The notes under the pieces: model-generated | The model's input: the letters and a program-made list of their open reading frames with translations, nothing else | Told to the model about the DNA's origin: nothing | Databases searched by the model: none | Shown: in pieces, positions 1-3,390 of the stretch | Layout: the number at the start of each line of letters is the position of its first letter | Numbering within the stretch: position 1 is the first letter of the stretch | From: Burkholderiales bacterium | GTDB lineage: Bacteria > Pseudomonadota > Gammaproteobacteria > Burkholderiales > Burkholderiaceae_D | Length of the DNA stretch: 5,526 nt | Direction: 5' to 3' | Assembly (NCBI GenBank): GCA_028868455.1 | Contig: JAGWUK010000241.1 | Coordinates: 1 to 5,526, forward strand | Program-made: the position numbers and the translations under genes

Positions 1-1
1 A

Positions 2-586
2 CGTGCACTGAAACGTTTCCGCGCTTTAAAAAAATGGATGGCAGCACCTGTGCAGGAACGTAGTTGGGTCGATGTCACGCATCGCTTTGCCGATGGTGCT
101 GCCGCCATGATGGTCATGGGCGACTGGGCCAAGGCTGAGCTGAATGCCTGGGGTGTGGCGACCGATACCGGGTTTTCCTGCGTCGCTGTACCGCAGACTG
201 AAAACTATCATCTGTACGATATCGACACGCTGGTGATGCTGGCAGGTGATGGTTCACATCGTGCCGCGCAGGAAAAACTTGCGCAACTGGTGTTATCCCC
301 ATCGGTGCAGGCCGAATACAATCAGATCAAAGGCTCGGTGCCGGTTCTGCGCAATCCCGACATGAGCAAGATGGATAGCTGGGCCCGCGCTTCGTGGAAA
401 TTGTTTGCGCGCGGACCGTCCGCACAGGTGCCCAGCCTGACGCACCGCATGGCTACCGACGAGATTTCCAAGGACGCGATTGTGGCGGAAATACGGCGCT
501 TTTTCATGGACGAACAAATCAGCGTCAGCGAAGCGCAACGTCGCCTGGGCGCGATTGCGCGTTCTTTACAAAAAACCTGGGATTAA
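2..586 (+). CDS. Sugar ABC transporter periplasmic substrate-binding protein, C-terminal part (5' end outside window)
   Basis: The frame is open from the first complete codon at base 2 to the TAA at 584-586, so the gene begins upstream; about 194 residues remain of a family usually a little over 400 long. The ATG at 38 is internal: the residues before it (ALKRFRALKKWM) continue the protein. What is seen fits the C-terminal lobe of family 1 solute-binding proteins of the glucose/mannose (GltB/GtsA) type: a GDWAK motif after a DGAAAMMVMG stretch, a YDIDTLVML segment where these proteins contact sugar, then LVLSPSVQAEYNQIKGSVPV and a DMSKMDSW motif. Family knowledge places it in the periplasm, delivering sugar to an inner-membrane ABC permease. 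The exact sugar cannot be read from this fragment. The gene ends 3 bases before the response regulator, which implies co-transcription. The class is secure; glucose/mannose specificity is inference. Confidence 0.88.
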   Translation, partial: RALKRFRALKKWMAAPVQERSWVDVTHRFADGAAAMMVMGDWAKAELNAWGVATDTGFSCVAVPQTENYHLYDIDTLVMLAGDGSHRAAQEKLAQLVLSPSVQAEYNQIKGSVPVLRNPDMSKMDSWARASWKLFARGPSAQVPSLTHRMATDEISKDAIVAEIRRFFMDEQISVSEAQRRLGAIARSLQKTWD

Positions 587-589
587 AAA

Positions 590-1306
590 ATGATGACGCG
601 CAAGCTACTCGTCGTGGATGACGATCAGAAAACCAGAACCCTGCTCAAAGCTTATCTGGAAAAAAACCAGTACGAAGTCAGGCTGGCCCACAATGGCGAA
701 TCATTCCTGACCGAATTTCAGCGTTATGCCGATGAATTATCGCTGGTGATTCTGGATGTCATGCTGCCCGATACGGATGGATTTGCCTTATGCAAAGTCG
801 TGCGCAATCGCTCGAATGTGCCCATCATCATGCTGACTGCGAGTTCGGATGAAACTGACCGTATCGTCGGGCTGGAACTCGGGGCAGATGACTACATCGC
901 CAAGCCGTATAGCCCGCGTGAACTGTTGGCCAGAATCAAGGCGATTCTGCGTCGCACCGGCAGCGACAACGTGGCCGCACCGCGTTATTACCGCTTCGTC
1001 GGATTCACGCTGGATACCGTGGAGCGCACCGTCAGTGACAGTCAGGGTGAAGTCATCGCCTTGACCGGACTGGATTTCCAGTTGCTGAAATATTTTGTCG
1101 AACATCCGGGCGATATCCTTGACCGCAATGTCTTGTGCGAAGAAACCCGTGGCCGCGATGCCGGGCCGCTGGATCGCTCGCTCGATGTGCAGATCAGCCG
1201 CCTGCGTCTGCGCCTGCATGACGACGGCAAGCAACCGGCATTGATCAAAACCGTGCGCGGCGCGGGCTATGTGTTTTCTGCCGACGTGGTCAGTTCGCAT
1301 GCCTGA
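590..1306 (+). CDS. OmpR/PhoB-family two-component response regulator (GltR-like)
   Basis: This 238-residue protein has the standard two-domain layout. The receiver domain (about 5-122) carries the acidic pocket D10-D12, the phospho-acceptor D56 in ILDVMLPD, the switch residue T83 in LTAS, and K105 in the AKPY motif. The C-terminal winged-helix DNA-binding domain (about 135-232) has the recognition-helix signature DVQISRLRLRL from D199 and the closing wing RGAGYVF from R223. It should be a cytoplasmic transcription factor activated by phosphorylation from the adjacent kinase. The start at 590 is supported by a weak GGGA 7 bases upstream inside the previous gene; the next codon is also ATG (593), so the true start could be one residue later. 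Its stop overlaps the kinase start. Neighbouring a sugar-binding protein, it is most like GltR, which controls glucose uptake in Pseudomonas, but that equivalence is inferred from context and general similarity only. Confidence 0.95.
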   Translation: MMTRKLLVVDDDQKTRTLLKAYLEKNQYEVRLAHNGESFLTEFQRYADELSLVILDVMLPDTDGFALCKVVRNRSNVPIIMLTASSDETDRIVGLELGADDYIAKPYSPRELLARIKAILRRTGSDNVAAPRYYRFVGFTLDTVERTVSDSQGEVIALTGLDFQLLKYFVEHPGDILDRNVLCEETRGRDAGPLDRSLDVQISRLRLRLHDDGKQPALIKTVRGAGYVFSADVVSSHA

Positions 1307-2816
1307 TTCCTCATGGTCGCAACGCCTGTTGCAAAAAATTCTGCCGCAATCTTTGCTGGGGCGACTCACGGTCGTCATGGTGGCGGGCGTGATGCTGACG
1401 CAAGTTGTCGGCAATGCGTTCTGGACGGCGCAAGTGCGCAAGGAATCCGAGGCAGAAACCAAGGCTTCGTCGCAACATGTGGCACGCAGCGCTGCATCGA
1501 CCATGCGGTATTTCTTCGGCTTGCCGGCCAACTACCGACCTCTGACGATACAACTGTTTCGCGAAATGGGCGGCACGCGGTTTTTCGTCAACATCAATCA
1601 GCATGCGGTGGCGTTTCGTGAAATGAGCGACCAGCGCCTGACGCCGCTGGCAGTGCAGCAAATACAACTGGCGCTGAAAGAAGAATTGCCGCGTCTGGCC
1701 GGACTGCAAATCGGCTTCGCGTGGCCGTCCGATCTGGTCGTTTCGGACGATGGTTCACGCGTCAACGAAGTGCCGGAAAAATGGGTGCAGCACATCCTGA
1801 TTACGCAGCCCAATCCGGCTCCTATCCTCGTGATACAGACCGAGATGGACGATGGTCACTGGCTGTATCTGGCGACACTGATGCCGAACCCGTATTTTTT
1901 TAAAAGCGGCGATCCGTTCTCGTCCGACCGCGTCTTGCTGCAAGCCTTGTCGCTGGCTGCTGTACTTGTGCTGTCGATCCTGGTTGTGCGCTGGACGACG
2001 CGTCCTTTGGCGGCCTTGTCAGAAGCCGCGCAGGCATTTGGCAATGGTGAACATGCGCCACCATTGCCGGAAACCGGCAGCAGAGAATTCATCAACACTG
2101 CACGCGCTTTCGGCGAAATGCGCGAACGCATACAAAAATACATCGACGACAGAGAGCGTTTGTTTGTCTCCATCTCGCATGATTTGCGTACACCGATTGT
2201 GCGTTTGAAATTACGGGCAGAACTGCTCGACGACGACGCCTTGCGTGCCGAATTTCATGACGATCTGGATGAGCTGGACATGATGGTCAAAGGCGCTTTG
2301 CAATGCGTGAAAGACAGCGATATCTATGAAAACCCGACCGAGATACGACTTGATGTATTGTTAGGACGCATGGTTAAAGGCGCGCATCTGGCCGGGCACA
2401 AAATTTCTTTCAACGAATCCGGCCTGACCGTATTTGCCAAACCGCTGGCGCTGAAACGCGCAGTCGGTAACTTGCTCGATAATGCGATCCATTATGGCAA
2501 GCAGGTCGAAATTCATGTCACGCAACAGGATGACAACATTGCGATTGAAATCCGCGATCACGGCCCCGGCGTGCCAGAAGACGCGTTCGCCAAATTGTCC
2601 GAACCCTATGTACGACTCGACCACGGCCGCCACCAGAACGCATCCGGCATGGGACTCGGCCTGAACATCGCCCGCAGCATCGTGCAGGCACACCACGGCG
2701 AGCTGCAATTACGCAATCACCCGGAAGGCGGACTGATCGCCACCATCCTGTTGCCGCACCGGCGAGATGCGCTGATGGTCAATACGATCGATTTGTTGGA
2801 GGGTGAGGGGAGTTGA
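1299..2816 (+). CDS. Membrane-bound sensor histidine kinase of the EnvZ/GtrS type
   Basis: The start chosen is the ATG at 1299 (505 residues), overlapping the regulator stop by 8 bases as is usual for coupled pairs. An in-frame ATG at 1269 would add 10 residues but gives a longer overlap; neither has a clear ribosome binding site. Domains in order: a transmembrane helix about 20-42; a periplasmic sensor region about 43-211; a second helix about 212-231 (LSLAAVLVLSILVV); a HAMP linker about 232-285; HisKA with phospho-acceptor H294 in SISHDLRTP; and an ATP-binding domain with N box GNLLDNAIHYG (N395), G1 box DHGPGVP (D420) and G2 box GMGLGLN (450-456). All catalytic elements are intact, so it should autophosphorylate and signal to the regulator encoded just upstream. 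The periplasmic domain was not recognised as a named sensor fold, so the stimulus is unknown. Gene order suggests sugar, sensed directly or through the periplasmic binding protein. Confidence 0.94.
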   Translation: MPDSSWSQRLLQKILPQSLLGRLTVVMVAGVMLTQVVGNAFWTAQVRKESEAETKASSQHVARSAASTMRYFFGLPANYRPLTIQLFREMGGTRFFVNINQHAVAFREMSDQRLTPLAVQQIQLALKEELPRLAGLQIGFAWPSDLVVSDDGSRVNEVPEKWVQHILITQPNPAPILVIQTEMDDGHWLYLATLMPNPYFFKSGDPFSSDRVLLQALSLAAVLVLSILVVRWTTRPLAALSEAAQAFGNGEHAPPLPETGSREFINTARAFGEMRERIQKYIDDRERLFVSISHDLRTPIVRLKLRAELLDDDALRAEFHDDLDELDMMVKGALQCVKDSDIYENPTEIRLDVLLGRMVKGAHLAGHKISFNESGLTVFAKPLALKRAVGNLLDNAIHYGKQVEIHVTQQDDNIAIEIRDHGPGVPEDAFAKLSEPYVRLDHGRHQNASGMGLGLNIARSIVQAHHGELQLRNHPEGGLIATILLPHRRDALMVNTIDLLEGEGS

Positions 2817-2884
2817 GAGGGAAGCGTAGTTTCAACGTGACGAAGATAACTTGCTGCCAATGTTTGGGTTTTTAAGCATCCGTA

Positions 2885-3025
2885 TCAAGTCCGGGACTTG
2901 GGCAGTACAAACATGATCGTTTTAATGTGGAAACTCCTGCGCGCACCGAATTGATTTTCATTAGCCAGTCCGGCCCGTACTATTTGCACAAATTCTGGCG
3001 TCAGATCGTAGCTATCATTTTTCAT
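2885..3025 (-). CDS. Doubtful small reading frame, 46 codons, unknown
   Basis: An ATG-to-TGA frame on the - strand encodes 46 residues beginning MKNDSYDLTPEFVQIVRAG. The first half reads like ordinary soluble protein (acidic/hydrophobic alternation, possible amphipathic helix at about 10-22), while the tail is basic. I do not recognise the family. Only a weak AGGG lies 5 bases ahead of the ATG, with a TAAAAT hexamer just upstream. The stop codon touches the 15-base palindrome at 2886-2900, and the start lies inside a hairpin. A frame this short is expected by chance in a gap of this size. It may be a genuine small protein, the remnant of a longer gene, or noise; noise is at least as likely as the others. 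Confidence 0.18.
   Translation of the reverse strand: MKNDSYDLTPEFVQIVRAGLANENQFGARRSFHIKTIMFVLPKSRT
2886..2900. repeat. Perfect 7+7 inverted repeat CAAGTCC-G-GGACTTG
   Basis: Two perfect 7-base arms flank a single G, 70 bases after the kinase stop. As RNA it would fold as a 6-bp stem with a CGG loop. No T tract follows on either strand, so it does not look like an intrinsic terminator. It could be a protein-binding site or an RNA-stabilising hairpin at the 3' end of the kinase transcript; the sequence does not decide. Confidence 0.4.
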
Positions 3026-3031
3026 GATGGC
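3011..3031 (+). terminator. Weak candidate hairpin/terminator downstream of the kinase
   Basis: In + strand RNA, GCTATCAT (3011-3018) can pair with ATGATGGC (3024-3031) across a TTTTC loop: 8 pairs including one G-U. It is followed by CCTATTTTAATT, a broken rather than continuous T tract. The stem is AT-rich and lies about 195 bases after the kinase stop, so it is at best an inefficient terminator. Confidence 0.2.
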
Positions 3032-3076
3032 CCTATTTTAATTCCGTATTTTCTGATTGAGGCAGATACGCCTACA

Positions 3077-3088
3077 CTGTGATCACAG
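3077..3088. promoter_or_regulatory. Perfect 12-base palindrome CTGTGATCACAG, candidate operator
   Basis: The site is a perfect 6+6 palindrome with TGTGA and TCACA half-sites placed directly back to back. CRP-family sites use the same half-sites but separated by 6 bases, so it is not a normal CRP site. It lies about 300 bases ahead of the oxidoreductase start, next to a smaller AGGC/GCCT inverted repeat (3060-3073). By my rough estimate about 0.14 perfect 12-base palindromes would be expected by chance in a gap this size. The binding protein is unknown. Confidence 0.3.
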
Positions 3089-3106
3089 CAGATTTCAAAG
3101 GAAGTC

Positions 3107-3145
3107 GAAGAAGCGCTGCAGCGAAATTTCGAAAGCTTCTTTTGA
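3107..3145 (+). terminator. Candidate hairpin followed by TTTT, with nested palindromes
   Basis: AAGAAGC (3108-3114) pairs with GCTTCTT (3135-3141), extended by a G-U pair at 3107/3142, around a 20-base loop. The loop region contains two adjoining 10-base palindromes, CGCTGCAGCG (3114-3123) and CGAAATTTCG (3122-3131). The 3' arm runs into TTTT (3140-3143). This could be a weak terminator for read-through from the kinase operon, but the loop is large and the T tract short, and the nested palindromes could instead be protein sites. Confidence 0.22.
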
Positions 3146-3231
3146 TGTCTCTTTGATTCGACCGGGGCGATGGCAGTCTTGTGGTGATGTTGCAAACTTG
3201 TTTGGGCGAGTGCGCAAAAACCGGATTGTTA

Positions 3232-3260
3232 TCGAATTTTGAGTCGAATTCGAATAAAAT
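3232..3260 (+). promoter_or_regulatory. Candidate promoter for the oxidoreductase gene, with operator-like palindrome in the spacer
   Basis: A TAAAAT hexamer (3255-3260, five of six matches to the -10 consensus) lies 17 bases after TCGAAT (3232-3237, three of six matches to the -35 consensus). The spacer contains the perfect 10-base palindrome TCGAATTCGA (3244-3253), and TCGAATT itself occurs twice, 12 bases apart (3232 and 3244), as a direct repeat. A palindrome between -35 and -10 is a usual place for a repressor or a MerR-type activator. Transcription from here would give a leader of roughly 120 bases. The assignment rests on hexamer matches only. Confidence 0.3.
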
Positions 3261-3286
3261 GGCCGACTATCTCAGCCACCGCAATG

Positions 3287-3319
3287 AGAGCCTATCTCTG
3301 ATACCTCGCTATAGGCTCT
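3287..3319 (+). promoter_or_regulatory. 9-bp leader hairpin upstream of the oxidoreductase gene
   Basis: AGAGCCTAT (3287-3295) is the perfect reverse complement of ATAGGCTCT (3311-3319), with a 15-base loop. No T tract follows, so it is not a simple terminator. The 5' arm can alternatively join a smaller stem, TCTCA (3270-3274) with TGAGA (3285-3289). The 3' arm contains GCTC (3315-3318), which is complementary to GAGC (3382-3385) overlapping the ribosome binding site. These alternatives are mutually exclusive, which suggests, without proving, a regulatory leader. Confidence 0.4.
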
Positions 3320-3380
3320 GAGCAAAATTGTGTCTTACCGGATACAGCGCATGCTCTTTGCAAACTAAATCACAAATTTT

Positions 3381-3384
3381 GGAG
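3381..3384 (+). promoter_or_regulatory. Ribosome binding site GGAG fixing the oxidoreductase start
   Basis: GGAG lies 6 bases ahead of the ATG at 3391, the best-placed Shine-Dalgarno sequence in the window. It supports that start although the first 40 or so residues are low-complexity and precede the conserved domain. The bases just before it (CACAAATTTTG, 3371-3381) can pair with CAAAATTGTG at 3323-3332. Confidence 0.7.
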
Positions 3385-3390
3385 CTACAC

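Larger units (their letters stand above)
2817..3390. other. Intergenic region rich in palindromes, no convincing gene
   Basis: This 574-base gap is visibly more AT-rich than its flanks. All six frames were inspected: only short frames occur, the best being a 46-codon frame on the - strand near 2885-3025 and a TTG-started 61-codon frame at 3057-3242 on the + strand, neither of which resembles a protein I recognise. No tRNA-like cloverleaf or insertion-sequence end is apparent. The region holds several perfect palindromes (2886-2900, 3077-3088, 3114-3123, 3122-3131, 3244-3253), three larger hairpins (3011-3031, 3107-3142, 3287-3319), and at its right end the probable promoter and leader of the oxidoreductase gene. 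No strong intrinsic terminator follows the kinase. Decayed gene remnants are possible but not shown. Confidence 0.7.

Noticed and set aside
38..586. ATG at 38 as the true start of the first gene
   Set aside because: The frame is open to the window edge and the residues before the ATG continue the substrate-binding protein; a start here would remove the N-terminal lobe and signal peptide.
1269..1298. ATG at 1269 as the kinase start
   Set aside because: It would overlap the regulator by 38 bases and add MCFLPTWSVR with no better ribosome binding site; the ATG at 1299 gives the usual short coupled overlap.
788..1531. 247-codon open frame on the - strand
   Set aside because: It lies wholly antisense to the response regulator and the kinase start, both with intact motifs; the translation (many Arg, His and Gln, no recognisable domain) is what a shadow of a GC-biased gene looks like.
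3077..3088. CRP or FNR binding site
   Set aside because: The half-sites TGTGA/TCACA lack the 6-base spacer of CRP, and the TTGAT/ATCAA half-sites of FNR are absent.
3057..3242. 61-codon + strand frame starting at TTG in the intergenic gap
   Set aside because: TTG start, no ribosome binding site, and it runs through the operator-like palindrome and the hairpin cluster. The second half (for example LIRPGRWQSCGDVANLFGRV) looks mildly protein-like, so a gene relic cannot be excluded, but I recognise no family.
2817..3390. tRNA, CRISPR array or insertion-sequence ends in the gap
   Set aside because: No cloverleaf with a T-arm sequence, no regularly spaced repeats, and no paired terminal inverted repeats with a target duplication were found; the inverted repeats present are short and unrelated to one another.
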